Shown here in pieces: positions 55,801-64,000 of a DNA stretch of 64,000 bases. The notes under the pieces were generated by a model, which was not told the origin of the DNA, made no database searches, and saw nothing but the letters and a program-made list of their open reading frames with translations. Numbering within the stretch: position 1 is the first letter of the stretch; each line of letters starts with the position of its first letter. This stretch comes from Rhizobium terrae (lineage in GTDB: Bacteria > Pseudomonadota > Alphaproteobacteria > Rhizobiales > Rhizobiaceae): assembly GCF_003425685.1 (NCBI RefSeq), contig NZ_QJKM01000013.1, positions 124,001 to 188,000 on the forward strand. The letters are read 5' to 3'. The position numbers were made by a program, and so were the translations under genes.

Positions 55801-56364
55801 GGCGTCGTCCTCCGCCGACGTGGCCGTCAGCAGCGAGCGTCGCGCTTCGGCAAGCAGGGCCGAGGCGGCACGGTCGTCCAGGACGGAAAAATGCCCGGCG
55901 ACATTGGCTTCCAGCGGAAACTGGTGCAGCAGCGCCTCGCAGAAGGCATGGATCGTCTGGATCTTCAGTCCGCCCGGTGTTTCCAGCGCCTTGGCGAACA
56001 GCCGCCGCGCCTCCGCGAGCTTGAAACCGTCCGGCTCGGAACCTTCGATGTCCCTGATCTTCCGGCGCAGTTCGTCATCCGAAAGCACCGTCCATTCGGA
56101 AAGCCGCTGGAAAACGCGGTTCGACATTTCCGATGCGGCGGCCTTGGTATAGGTCAGGCAGAGGATCGAGGACGGGCGGCTGCCGGACAGCAGCAGCCGA
56201 ATGACGCGCTGGGTCAACACATGCGTCTTGCCGGAGCCGGCATTGGCCGAGACCCAGGCCGAACTCACCGGATCGGAGGCAAGCGACTGCTGTACCGTCG
56301 TCCAGTCGATCCAGCGGGCCGGATCGTCGCCTTCGGGAAGATCGGAGGGGAAAAGCTCATTCAT
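52810..56364 (-). CDS. addA: AddA helicase-nuclease, double-strand-break repair
   Basis: A 1,184-residue UvrD-type helicase plus nuclease that, with AddB, resects double-strand breaks for recombination. Walker A is ANAGSGKTHVLTQRV (about 40-54), motif II is LVDEAQDTSPIQW (about 420), and motif VI-like YVGMTRAADRLVV lies near residue 880. The C-terminal RecB-like nuclease has VVDYKTNRTPP (about 1116). Its start overlaps addB by 8 nt. Confidence 0.95.
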   Translation of the reverse strand: MNELFPSDLPEGDDPARWIDWTTVQQSLASDPVSSAWVSANAGSGKTHVLTQRVIRLLLSGSRPSSILCLTYTKAAASEMSNRVFQRLSEWTVLSDDELRRKIRDIEGSEPDGFKLAEARRLFAKALETPGGLKIQTIHAFCEALLHQFPLEANVAGHFSVLDDRAASALLAEARRSLLTATSAEDDAQLAEAFAHVLDLGDEFGLETLLSDIIANRTAIRRFTAHAERHGGIGVELKRILGLGPADTEESIAAGYWPLPGLSGLTLDLYLSLADQKGGSKVTEVAYGLRLVGREPDVFKRAQHLDQIFLTREGKPKADSSLVAKAMVTMAPELAGAVDAARAHVVACRDRLRLVRMFSATKAALTLAERLNDDYEELKKQRSLLDFEDLIARTADLLTRDGVGAWVHYKLDQGIDHILVDEAQDTSPIQWTVIKSLAEDFYSGASARETRRTIFAVGDEKQSIYSFQGARPERFAEERSETERRVRASGQAFHPVRLPLSFRSTADVLAAVDQVFSLEENAKGLSAIGDPVQHRSNRMGQPGAVDLWDVVVPEVSEQEEDWTAPFDSTPDKAPSAILAGRIANRIEEMIGKETIIEKGMERPIEAGDILVLVRKRDAFVNALTRALKRRDNIPVAGADRLRLTSHIAVQDLLALGRFLLLPQDDLSLAALLKSPLFNLSEEDIFEVAALRSEHASAWAQLNRLADEQPLRFRDATDRLQHLLSLSRQLSPHDLFARILGQYGGRRKFLGRLGTEAGDILDEFLTFALDHETNGLPGLQAFISTLEIESPEVKREQDGGRNEVRIMTVHASKGLEAPVVFLVDSGSKAFISSHVPKFRLLRVGHEDVPAWVPGKMLSNAMTAADDDRIKASTEEEYRRLLYVGMTRAADRLVVCGYRGKIDNPDTWQSMISKALTADAHHCSPAQFSDRDGEWGGLKWRLPAAGGKAPKVEHREAAVSEKRPLPIALSRPLPAQKILPRPLSPSGAGTMIEDEADDQIVTSPLFAEKEKAGLALQKGKLVHRMLQMLTEFPEAERAAAAGRYADRAARFWPATEREKLVACVLSVLSDAALRPVFSERGQAEVSIMGTLTLEGRDYAISGRIDRLVVTETQVIVVDYKTNRTPPKTPEDVPLAHRAQLAIYREILGPLYPGRSVDCLLVYTESGGVISLSPELLSRSLAELKTK

Positions 56365-59300
56365 CGGTTTCGGCCTCCCCGTCCTCGTCGGCCGTCGACC
56401 ATTCCGCCACCCGCGCCAGATGGTCGTATTCGCCGCCGAAATCGCTTTGCATCATCGGCACCAGGCGGGATGCGAAGCCGGCTTCGCCGCTCCGCAGCGT
56501 GAGGACGAAACGGGTCAGCTGATCGAGTGATTCCTGCGCCAGATCGAGCGCCGATTTGGGCTGGCGTTTGGCGGTGGCGCTCGCATTCTCGTTGTTGACC
56601 TTGTCTTCCCGGAACCGGTCGCCGGGGCGAAGCCGGATGTAGAGCAGGTTTTCCGGCGTGAGCGAGCCCGTATCCCGGAAGGCGCCGGCTTTAAGCGCCG
56701 CGGCTTCCAGCGCAAGCTGCGGATCGAGCAGCGCCCGGGCCTGCGAGGTCGAGGGGCTGAGGCCGGTCTTGTAGTCGACGAGATCGGCAAGTCCCGAGCC
56801 CTTGATATCGATCCGGTCGGCAATGCCGGTGACGCGGATGCCGGCACCCGGCACTTCCCAGCCGGCACCCACTTCGGTCATCGTCTTCTTGATATCGGGC
56901 GCCCGCTCCGCCTCCCAGTCGAGAAAAGCACGGGCGACCTCCATGAAACGCGGTCGCCAGACGCGGTCTATATGCGGCGGCAGCTGCTCGGCATCGAACA
57001 GGTTTTCGGCGATCCGCCGCATGACCTCGCGCGCGGCCGGCGTTCCGGGCTTGTGGCCTTCCCGTGTGTAACGGTCGATGATCGCGTGGTAGAGCGTGCC
57101 ACGTTCCGAGGCCCCCGGATCGCGGTTGAACGGGTCGAGAGGGTCAAGTTTCAGGATACGCCGGGCATAGACGGAATAGGGATCACGCCGGAGGCGCCCC
57201 ACCTCGCTGAAGGAATATTTCGTCGGCTGCCGATCGGCCGGCGGCTTGGGGGCGGGACGCCTGGCGCCGGGTTGGTTCTCGCCGGCATCGATCGCCGAGG
57301 CCCAGTCGCGATATCGCGCGCCGCGCGCCTTGAGGTCTTCGGCGAACCGTTTTCCGCCGAGCGCCAGCAGTCTTTGCAGCCAGCGCGAGGCGACCGTCGG
57401 CGTCGAACCCTGGCGCATCGAACGCGACAGGATGAGGTGCCGCGTGCCGCAGGCCATTTCGAAGTCGTGGGCCAGCTGGCCGATCCGCCGTTCCGGTGGT
57501 TCGAGGCCCATATCCGTCTTCATGGTGCGGGAGAGGAACGGGTTGTTGACGGTCTGGCCCGGCCAGGATCCCTCGTTCAGTCCGCCGAGGATCATCGTGT
57601 CGACGCTCTGCAGCCGTGCTTCCAGCGTGCCGAAGATGAAGACGCGCGGATGGCTGAGCGAACGAGGTTTCACCGCCTCGCCCGTCGTCAGCGCCATGAC
57701 GATGTCGATCCATTGCGGACCGTCCGCCTCCATCTGCCCGTCGGTCTCGATGACGTCCGAAAGCAGGCCCGCCAGTCTTTCGCCGGCTTCTCCGGACCAG
57801 AGTACCGCAAGATCGCCGCGTTCGTCGATGCAGAGCGCTTCGAGGGCGCGGCCCGTGCGGTCGGCCCAGTCGGAAAGTGTGAATTTGGCGGTGAGCCCTC
57901 GCCCGTCCGGCCGCCGGCGGAGCAGGGCGGAAACAAGCGGCTCGACGGCTTTCGCCAGTCTGCCGGCAAGATCGCGGGCCTTGTCCGCAGCCCCTTCCGG
58001 AAGCGAGAGCCGCCAATGCGGCGTGTGCCGGTTTTCGAGCTGCCCGGCGAGCTGGGTTTCGAGCAGCGGCTCCAGTGCGGCGATATCCATCTCGCCGATG
58101 CCGCCGCGCAGGGCCAGAATTTCCAGCGCTTCGACGGCCGAACGCAGTTCTGCTGCCGGCAAACCAAGGCGCAACAGCGGGTGCTTGACGAGTGCCACGA
58201 TCGCCACCGGATCGCCGGGCCGCAGCGAAGCTTCGAGGAGGAGTTGGGTCAGCGTGCCCTGCGGCGTGCCGGAAAGCGGCGAACCGGCCGAATCGTCGGC
58301 AAGCACGCCGAAGCGGGAAAGTTCGGCGGTGACCCGGCGGGCCAGCGCGCGGTCGGGGGTGATCAGGGCCGCGCGCACCTCGCCGCCATCCGCTGCCGGT
58401 TGTTCGAGGGCGAGCCGCAGAGCGATGGCGATCGCCACTGCCTCTTCGCGCTCGTTGGCGGCCTCGATCAGGCAGACATCCGAAAAAGCCTGATGAAGAA
58501 GGGTGGGATCGGCCGTTTCGCGCCATGTACTCCAGCGATCGGTCGCCTTGGCCGGTACGAGGGCTTGGGAGATCACGGCGGCGCGGAAAGCGAGGTCGTC
58601 CGGCACGTTTCCGAGAACCTGGACCTCTTCGCGCACCGTGCCGATTTTCCTGAGCAGCCGGGACAGGCCGAATTGCGGATGGCTGCGGCTGGCGGGTTCG
58701 ATCCGGCCGTCGAGCGCCTCTTCCCCGATCATCGACCATTGGTCCGCCGGCATGGAGAGGTCGAGCCCGGGCAGGACGACCGTGCCGTTCGGCAGTTTCG
58801 AAATTGCGGCGATCAGATCGGCTGCTGCCGGCACCGAACCGGTGGAGCCCGCGACGATCACCGGCCCCCTGTGCTCTCTGGAGGAAATCCGCCGGGCCTC
58901 GCCATGCAGGACGGCCGCCTGGTGCCTGGCCGGCGAGGAGCGGCGCAGCTCGGCAAGCCGGGCCGGCCAGAAGGCACTGGCGATTGACAGGAATTCCGCG
59001 GTCAGCTGCCACCAGAGCGCATGTTCGCCGGTGTCGAGTTTCTTGAGATCGTCCCAGTCGCGCTCCTCGGTTTCGACCGCATCGATCAGTTCGGCGAGCG
59101 CCCGGGCGAGCCAGATCGCATCCGCCGGGCTGGCAGGTGCGACGAGCGGCGATTCCGAATGGATGTCGAGAACGATCTTCGGGAGCTGGTTGCGCCAGGC
59201 GAGGATCAGCCGGCCGAGTTCGAGGAGGCGGGCGGTGCCGCCGATCGGCAGGGCCAGATCCATTTCCTCCGGTGCCGCGAGGTCGAAATAGCCGCTGTCG

Positions 59301-59572
59301 TCGTCGGTCTCGCCGAGCGGGCGGATGACCGGCAGGATCGCCGAGCGGCCGCCGAGAAGGTCGACGAATTCCGAGCGCAACACGCGCGCGGCGCGCCGCG
59401 TCGGCACGAAGATCGTCACGTCGGCCAGCGACAAAGGGTCGGCGGGATCGTAACGAAACGTCTCGTCGAGCCGTCCGTTGCAAAGGCTTGCAGCGAGCGT
59501 TTTCAGGAACGGCGCGCCGGAGGGAATGGTGAAGACGCGCGGCTGGTGTCGTTGTCCGGCTGGGTCGGCCAT
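56357..59572 (-). CDS. addB: AddB nuclease, double-strand-break repair
   Basis: A 1,071-residue partner of AddA. The N-terminal half is a degenerate UvrD-like module (IFVPTRRAARVLRSEF; VAGSTGSVPAAADLI at the former Walker A). ILGGLNEGSWPGQTVNNPFLSRTM lies mid-protein. The C-terminal RecB-like nuclease has LADLVDYKTGLSPSTSQA (about 930). No cysteine cluster like the iron-sulfur site of Bacillus AddB is visible, as expected for the alphaproteobacterial type. It follows the murU-like gene by 4 nt. Confidence 0.94.
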   Translation of the reverse strand: MADPAGQRHQPRVFTIPSGAPFLKTLAASLCNGRLDETFRYDPADPLSLADVTIFVPTRRAARVLRSEFVDLLGGRSAILPVIRPLGETDDDSGYFDLAAPEEMDLALPIGGTARLLELGRLILAWRNQLPKIVLDIHSESPLVAPASPADAIWLARALAELIDAVETEERDWDDLKKLDTGEHALWWQLTAEFLSIASAFWPARLAELRRSSPARHQAAVLHGEARRISSREHRGPVIVAGSTGSVPAAADLIAAISKLPNGTVVLPGLDLSMPADQWSMIGEEALDGRIEPASRSHPQFGLSRLLRKIGTVREEVQVLGNVPDDLAFRAAVISQALVPAKATDRWSTWRETADPTLLHQAFSDVCLIEAANEREEAVAIAIALRLALEQPAADGGEVRAALITPDRALARRVTAELSRFGVLADDSAGSPLSGTPQGTLTQLLLEASLRPGDPVAIVALVKHPLLRLGLPAAELRSAVEALEILALRGGIGEMDIAALEPLLETQLAGQLENRHTPHWRLSLPEGAADKARDLAGRLAKAVEPLVSALLRRRPDGRGLTAKFTLSDWADRTGRALEALCIDERGDLAVLWSGEAGERLAGLLSDVIETDGQMEADGPQWIDIVMALTTGEAVKPRSLSHPRVFIFGTLEARLQSVDTMILGGLNEGSWPGQTVNNPFLSRTMKTDMGLEPPERRIGQLAHDFEMACGTRHLILSRSMRQGSTPTVASRWLQRLLALGGKRFAEDLKARGARYRDWASAIDAGENQPGARRPAPKPPADRQPTKYSFSEVGRLRRDPYSVYARRILKLDPLDPFNRDPGASERGTLYHAIIDRYTREGHKPGTPAAREVMRRIAENLFDAEQLPPHIDRVWRPRFMEVARAFLDWEAERAPDIKKTMTEVGAGWEVPGAGIRVTGIADRIDIKGSGLADLVDYKTGLSPSTSQARALLDPQLALEAAALKAGAFRDTGSLTPENLLYIRLRPGDRFREDKVNNENASATAKRQPKSALDLAQESLDQLTRFVLTLRSGEAGFASRLVPMMQSDFGGEYDHLARVAEWSTADEDGEAETDE

Positions 59573-59576
59573 AAGC

Positions 59577-60308
59577 TCACGCCGACGTCCGGAACCGCCG
59601 GATCGTCTCCTCCGCTTCGCCGATCGCCTCGGGCGTGCCGACCGTCAGCCAGTGGCCGTCCATCATCATGCCGTAAAGCCGGCCGCGGGCGGCCGCCTTG
59701 TCGAAATAGGTGTTGATATTGAACGGATCGCGCGGAGCATCGTCCAGGAATTCAGGCTTCATCGCGAAGGCCCCGGCGTAGACGACGGGATTGGACGGAT
59801 CGTCGCGATAACGCGTCAGGCGGCCGTCCGGCGCCATGCTGAAATCCTTGACGCCGTTATGGCCGGTCGTATCCTCGATGCGGACGCAGAGCATCGCCAT
59901 GTCCATACGCTCCGGATCGAAAAATCCGGCTAGGCGATCGAGATTGCTCGGCTTGCCCGGATCCTCGCCGATCCAGAAGAGATCGGCGTTCATGACGAAG
60001 ATCGTGTCGCGGCCGAGCAGGGTGAGACCTTTGACGATGCCGCCGCCATTGTTCATCAGCGCATCGCGCTCGTCCGAGATCAGGATGTCGAGACCATCAT
60101 AGGCCTTCAGATGGGCTTCCATCTGATCGGCGAAATGGTGCACGTTGACGGCGGCACGCTCGACGCCCGCCTGCTTCAGGCAATCCAGCACGTAGTCGAT
60201 CATCGGTTTGCCGGCGATCTTCACCAGCGGCTTCGGCATCGTGTTGGTGACCGGGCGCATGCGGGTGCCGAGACCCGCCGCCAGGACCATTGCTTCTTTG
60301 ATGGTCAT
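59577..60308 (-). CDS. murU: Nucleotidyltransferase, MurU-like (MurNAc-1-phosphate uridylyltransferase)
   Basis: A 243-residue sugar-nucleotidyltransferase with AMVLAAGLGTRMRPVTNTMPKPLV (about 6-29, read in two parts), holding the GxGTRxxP and lysine motif. FVMNADLFWIGE and HNGVKDFSMAPDGRLTRY follow. The MurU assignment rests on the upstream fusion to an AmgK-like kinase; together they would recycle MurNAc to UDP-MurNAc. A different sugar phosphate is possible. The gap to the upstream gene is 12 nt. Confidence 0.78.
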   Translation of the reverse strand: MTIKEAMVLAAGLGTRMRPVTNTMPKPLVKIAGKPMIDYVLDCLKQAGVERAAVNVHHFADQMEAHLKAYDGLDILISDERDALMNNGGGIVKGLTLLGRDTIFVMNADLFWIGEDPGKPSNLDRLAGFFDPERMDMAMLCVRIEDTTGHNGVKDFSMAPDGRLTRYRDDPSNPVVYAGAFAMKPEFLDDAPRDPFNINTYFDKAAARGRLYGMMMDGHWLTVGTPEAIGEAEETIRRFRTSA

Positions 60309-60320
60309 CGAACTCGATAC

Positions 60321-61844
60321 TTATGATTCGGGAAGCTCTATTCCAGCCCGCCGGCACCATTCGCGCAAGGGGGCGAGCGTTTCGTGGCGCAACGCTGTGG
60401 AAAGATAGCGGAGGGTTCGCGGCATGTGCTTCAGATAACCCGGTTTTCCGTCGCGCTGCAGCAGCCGCACCCAGAGGCCGGCGAGCTTGCAGTTGCGCTG
60501 TGCCGCCATGATAGACCAGGACTTCATGAAAGTTTTTTCGTCGAAGGATCCCGAGGGGGAGCCAAGCGAGCGGCGGAGCGCAAAATAATCGGCCATCATC
60601 TGTGCTGCGAGCGCATCCGGAATGTCCACCCGCGCGTCCTGCACCAGCGAGGCGAGGTCATAGGCCGTCGGACCGATCATCGAGTCCTGGAAATCGATCA
60701 GGCCGACGCGGCGCATACCCGATTCCTGCGCCCGCCAGATGATGTTGGGCGAATGGAAATCGCGGAGCAGCAGGTTCTTTTCCGAACCGTCGAGTTCGCG
60801 GATCAGGCCGTCCCAGATCGAGAGGTAATCGGCGCGTTCTTCCTCGGTCGCCGGCGTGCCCCGCTTCCAGGGCAGGTGCCAGTCAAGCAGTAGTCGCGCT
60901 TCCATCTTCATTGCGACGGCATCGAAATCGGGGATGTGATGGACGTGGCCGCCGCCGACGGGCAGGTCCTGGCGCATCTCGTGGCTGTGCAGGTAACCGA
61001 GGCAGACGACCGCCTCGCGATATCGTTCGGGGATGGGCCGGCCTTCCGCGTCGAGCGGGCCGTCGTCGCCGAGATCTTCGATCAGCAGGATGCCCTGGTC
61101 GTAGTCGGTATGCAGGATTTCCGGCGCGGCCAGCCCGAGTTCCCGCAGATATTCATCGACCGCAACGAAAGGATAGGGGTCGAGCGCCAGATGCACGACC
61201 TTGGGATAGGGCCTTCCGTCCATCACCGCCGGACCTTCCGGCGGGCGCGGCCAATCCATCAGGATCAAGCGCTCGCCGTTTCCGGTGACGATCGTCTCGT
61301 AGGCGCGGGTGGAGGCGTCTCCGGTGAGGAAGCGGCGGCGGGCACCCTTGTAGCCGTGGAGATCGAGGAATTCGCGGATCGCCAGCACGCGGCGGATGCG
61401 CTTCATCTGCGTTTCCGGCGCCGTGATCGTCGCAAGACGGCCGCTATCCTGATGTTCGAGCTTCAACGAGATGCGCGCCGCGGGCAGGAGGTCGTCCGCC
61501 ATTTCCGGCCATTCGACCAGACAGACGCCGTTCGCCAGCGCTTCGTCGAAACCGAGCTCGTCGAGTTCCGACGCGTCGCCCAGCCGGTAGAGATCGAAAT
61601 GCGCGGCGGGGATCCGGAGTTCGTAAGCCTGTACCAAAGTGAAGGTCGGGCTTGGCACTTCGAGCGCCGGATCGTCGGCGAGCGCCCGCAGGAAGGCGCG
61701 GGCAAGCGTCGATTTGCCTGCGCCGAGATCGCCGGAAAGCGCAATCCAGTCGCCTTTGCCGAGCGCCAGCGCCAGATCCTCGCCGAAACGGATCGTCTCG
61801 GCTTCGTTTCCAAGCATCAGGGAAAGAGAGGCGGCATCGCTCAT
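60321..61844 (-). CDS. TsaE - AmgK-like phosphotransferase fusion
   Basis: A 507-residue two-domain protein. Residues 1-150 are TsaE, the ATPase of t6A tRNA modification, with WIALSGDLGAGKSTLARAFL (about 33-52) and SPTFTLVQAYE. Residues 165-500 are an aminoglycoside-phosphotransferase-like kinase with LLLRDFHSPNIIW (about 361) and VGLIDFQDSMIGPTAYDLA (about 385). That kinase family includes AmgK, the anomeric MurNAc/GlcNAc kinase. A fused TsaE-phosphotransferase is known in Rhizobiales. Its ATG overlaps the divL stop by 4 nt. Confidence 0.9.
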   Translation of the reverse strand: MSDAASLSLMLGNEAETIRFGEDLALALGKGDWIALSGDLGAGKSTLARAFLRALADDPALEVPSPTFTLVQAYELRIPAAHFDLYRLGDASELDELGFDEALANGVCLVEWPEMADDLLPAARISLKLEHQDSGRLATITAPETQMKRIRRVLAIREFLDLHGYKGARRRFLTGDASTRAYETIVTGNGERLILMDWPRPPEGPAVMDGRPYPKVVHLALDPYPFVAVDEYLRELGLAAPEILHTDYDQGILLIEDLGDDGPLDAEGRPIPERYREAVVCLGYLHSHEMRQDLPVGGGHVHHIPDFDAVAMKMEARLLLDWHLPWKRGTPATEEERADYLSIWDGLIRELDGSEKNLLLRDFHSPNIIWRAQESGMRRVGLIDFQDSMIGPTAYDLASLVQDARVDIPDALAAQMMADYFALRRSLGSPSGSFDEKTFMKSWSIMAAQRNCKLAGLWVRLLQRDGKPGYLKHMPRTLRYLSTALRHETLAPLREWCRRAGIELPES

Positions 61845-64000
61845 TCGGCGGCGACGGACCGCGCCGTCGCGGCACTCGGAATCCGGCAGGTCACGGTCGT
61901 TCCCTGGCCCGGTTTGCTGTCGATCGACACTTCACCGCTATGCAGGTGCACGAAGCTCTCGACGATGGAGAGCCCGAGGCCCGCCCCGCTTCGTTTGCCG
62001 CCCCTCGGACTTGAGGAGAAGCGGTTGAAGACGGTCTTCAGCATGTCTTCGGAAATGCCGGGACCCTTGTCGGTGACCGAGAAGAACACGTCATTGGCCG
62101 TGCGCCAGCAGTTGAGCGTGATGGTCGAGCCTTCGGGGGCGAAGTTCGTGGCATTGGTCAGGAGCTTGATGAGGATCTGCTTCAGCCGTTGCTGGTCGGC
62201 AATGATGGTTCCGAGACCGGCCGGCGCGGTGATCGCCAGCGTCACGCCGTTTTCGTGCAGCCGGTCGGCGATCTGCATCGCCACGTCGTCGAGCAGGTCG
62301 TCGATCGCCATTTCCGAATAGTTGAGCTGCATGATGCCGGCATCGACGGTCGCGAGATCGAGGATGTCGTTGACGATGGTCAGCAGCACCGACGACGACG
62401 TGGAAATGTGGTCGATATATTCCGCCTGCCGCTCGTTCAGCGAACCGATGCCCGGTGTCTTCAGAAGATCGGTGAAACCGATGATGTTGGTGAGCGGCGA
62501 ACGCAGTTCGTAGGAGACGTGCTGGACGAAATCGTTCTTGAGCTCGTCGGCCTTCTGCAACGCCTCGTTCTTCTCCTTGAGCGCCCGTTCCGCCCTGGCA
62601 CTCGCCGTCATGTCGACGAAGGTCAGCATCGTCTGGGCGTTCGGCAGCGGCGTCACGGCGTAATCGAGGACCAGGCCGGAATAGAGTTCGAACGTGCCCT
62701 GCAGAGAGGGACGCTCGTCATCGAAATTGGTCAGCATCTGGCCGAAGCGGCGCCAGCCGTCCGGTTTGTCGTAGGACGGCGCGCAGGCGGCTTCGATCGC
62801 CTTGATATGGGTGCCTGGCTTGGCTTCCTCGGCGGTAATGCCCCACAGCGCCCGGAAGGCCGGGTTCGACAGGCGGATGCGCCCGTCCGGCCCGAAGACC
62901 GCGACTCCTTCGGAGAGATGATCGATCGTTTCGCCCTGGACCTGCAGCAGCGTGTTGTAGCGGGTTTCGAGATCCACCTGTTCGGTGAGGTTTTCGAACA
63001 CCCAGGTGGCGCCGCCCTGCGGATGCGCGGTAGCGATGACCCGAAGCGTCTGGCCGTTCGGCAGGTGCCAGAGGTCGGTCTGCGTATCCGGCGAGCGATA
63101 GACGGACAGCGCGGTTTCCTTCCAGCTCCGCCAGCTCAGCTGTTCCGGCAGCTTGCCGTCGCTGCGCAGCTTGTCGAGAAGCTCGCTATTGTCCGGCCGC
63201 CCGTCGAGGAAGGGCAGTGTGAGGTCCCAGAGCTGCACGAAGGCCTGGTTGTAGAACTGCAGCCGCCGTTCGCCGTCGAAGATCGCCACCGGCGTTGCCA
63301 GGTGGTCGAGCGTCTCGGCATGGCTTTTCAAGGTGCGTTTCAGCTCTTCGCGAATCGCCTCCGCCTCGGAAACGTCGGTCGCCATGCCGGCCGAGCCGCC
63401 GGGGACGACGACATCGACGACGTCGAAAATCGTGCGGTTGCCATGCACGACGGTCGAAATCCGGTCGTGGAAGGGCGAGGTCGGCGTCACGGTCGCCCGG
63501 ATCTTTTCGCGGGCGATCGTGCCGAGAAATTCCCGCCCGTCCTCGATCGCCTGAGCCGGCGTCGAGGCCTCGACGGCGTCGCCATAGGCATGGTTCACCC
63601 AGGTAAGCTTGCCCTGGGCGTCGCGCCGCCAGGCGGGCTGCTCGATCGCGTCGAGAAGCGAATGGAACATCGAGATCGAGTTGGTGAGCCGCTCGCGTTC
63701 GATCTTGAGTTCGGCGAGTTCGGCGCGCAGGTTATTGAGGGCGATGAAGCGGACAAAGGCCTTGCCGCCCGAGACCCGGCCCTGCACTTCGAGGATTTCG
63801 TCCCGGTTGGTCTCGACGACCGTGTCGAACGAGCGGGCCTCGCCGCGCAGCTGTTCGATCGATTTTTCCAGCTCGCCGGCGGAAGTGCTGCGCAGCCAGC
63901 GGCCGAAGGCGAGGAAGTCGCGGTCCTGCTGCGGCGCGCCGGTTTCCGGCGGCAGCTGGCCGAGGAATTCCGGTTTCGACGAGCCGCTTTCCCAGACGAC
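61841..64000 (-). CDS. divL: DivL-type PAS sensor pseudokinase, C-terminal 719 residues
   Basis: The gene runs off the window end, with the frame open to base 64000. PAS-like segments precede a HisKA-like dimerisation helix and a HATPase domain. The H-box reads FVQHVSYELRSPLTNIIGF, with Tyr (codon 62510-62512) at the position where the phospho-acceptor His of SHELRTPL is expected, as in Caulobacter DivL. The ATPase boxes look intact: LLTNATNFAPEG, VTDKGPGIS and SGAGLGLSIVESFVHLHSG. DivL works with DivK and CckA to control CtrA. It heads the operon to tsaE/amgK, murU, addB and addA. Confidence 0.87.
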   Translation of the reverse strand, partial: VVWESGSSKPEFLGQLPPETGAPQQDRDFLAFGRWLRSTSAGELEKSIEQLRGEARSFDTVVETNRDEILEVQGRVSGGKAFVRFIALNNLRAELAELKIERERLTNSISMFHSLLDAIEQPAWRRDAQGKLTWVNHAYGDAVEASTPAQAIEDGREFLGTIAREKIRATVTPTSPFHDRISTVVHGNRTIFDVVDVVVPGGSAGMATDVSEAEAIREELKRTLKSHAETLDHLATPVAIFDGERRLQFYNQAFVQLWDLTLPFLDGRPDNSELLDKLRSDGKLPEQLSWRSWKETALSVYRSPDTQTDLWHLPNGQTLRVIATAHPQGGATWVFENLTEQVDLETRYNTLLQVQGETIDHLSEGVAVFGPDGRIRLSNPAFRALWGITAEEAKPGTHIKAIEAACAPSYDKPDGWRRFGQMLTNFDDERPSLQGTFELYSGLVLDYAVTPLPNAQTMLTFVDMTASARAERALKEKNEALQKADELKNDFVQHVSYELRSPLTNIIGFTDLLKTPGIGSLNERQAEYIDHISTSSSVLLTIVNDILDLATVDAGIMQLNYSEMAIDDLLDDVAMQIADRLHENGVTLAITAPAGLGTIIADQQRLKQILIKLLTNATNFAPEGSTITLNCWRTANDVFFSVTDKGPGISEDMLKTVFNRFSSSPRGGKRSGAGLGLSIVESFVHLHSGEVSIDSKPGQGTTVTCRIPSAATARSVAAE

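Overview
The window is a core-chromosome segment, GC-rich (roughly 60 percent), from an alphaproteobacterium of the family Rhizobiaceae (Rhizobium / Neorhizobium / Agrobacterium type). The evidence is the gene order hemE-hemJ-rho-mnmE-mnmG-rsmG-parA-parB-holA-lptE-leuS on one side and ppsR-maf-aroE-coaE-dnaQ-secB-fxsA-timA-mltA-smr-gyrB on the other, together with DUF1013 (TrcR), DUF2852, DUF1674, an AccD with a degenerate zinc ribbon, a TsaE-phosphotransferase fusion and a DivL-type kinase. I see no rRNA, tRNA, CRISPR array, prophage or insertion sequence.

Layout. 1-9.1 kb: the 3' end of a large NAD-glutamate dehydrogenase, a UMF1-type permease, then a leftward htpX-rsmB-heparinase-purH group. 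9.2-16.5 kb: small genes (DUF1674, nuclease, Sel1 protein), acs, trcR, prpE and yggS. 16.7-20.9 kb: leuS-lptE-holA, overlapping. 20.9-29.6 kb: a leftward group of parB, parA, rsmG, mnmG, mnmE, rho, hemJ and hemE. 29.59-30.0 kb: a non-coding gap with an 80 percent AT stretch and DnaA-box-like sites, the likely chromosomal replication origin. 30.0-33.6 kb: ppsR, maf, aroE, coaE and dnaQ rightward. 33.6-34.6 kb: an accessory DUF4160/DUF2442 pair. 34.6-41.2 kb: secB and fxsA leftward, then timA-mltA-smr-xre (4-nt overlaps) and gyrB. 41.4-46.3 kb: a nitroreductase, an FAH-family hydrolase, phaZ, DUF2852 and a YgjP-type peptidase, with several palindromic repeats between them. 47.1-52.2 kb: the trpF-trpB-trpA-accD-folC operon. 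52.4-64 kb: a leftward operon divL - tsaE/amgK fusion - murU-like - addB - addA - trxA.

The clearest system is the chromosome replication/segregation and cell-cycle hub. It comprises the origin candidate, ParA and ParB, eight parS-like palindromes (consensus TGTTNCACGTGAAACA) between 14.1 and 45.4 kb that bracket the origin, gyrB, holA, dnaQ, TrcR, and a DivL pseudokinase whose phospho-acceptor histidine is replaced by tyrosine. Two parS sites just beyond gyrB form a 15-bp inverted repeat around a DnaA-box-like sequence. Three parS-like sites lie inside coding sequence (rsmG, aroE, prpE). Most of the rest is conserved housekeeping. The least ordinary protein-coding locus is the DUF4160/DUF2442 pair, whose first gene appears to have ACG where the family start would be. 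No wholly new system is evident; the best leads are the non-coding architecture around the origin and the repeat families.
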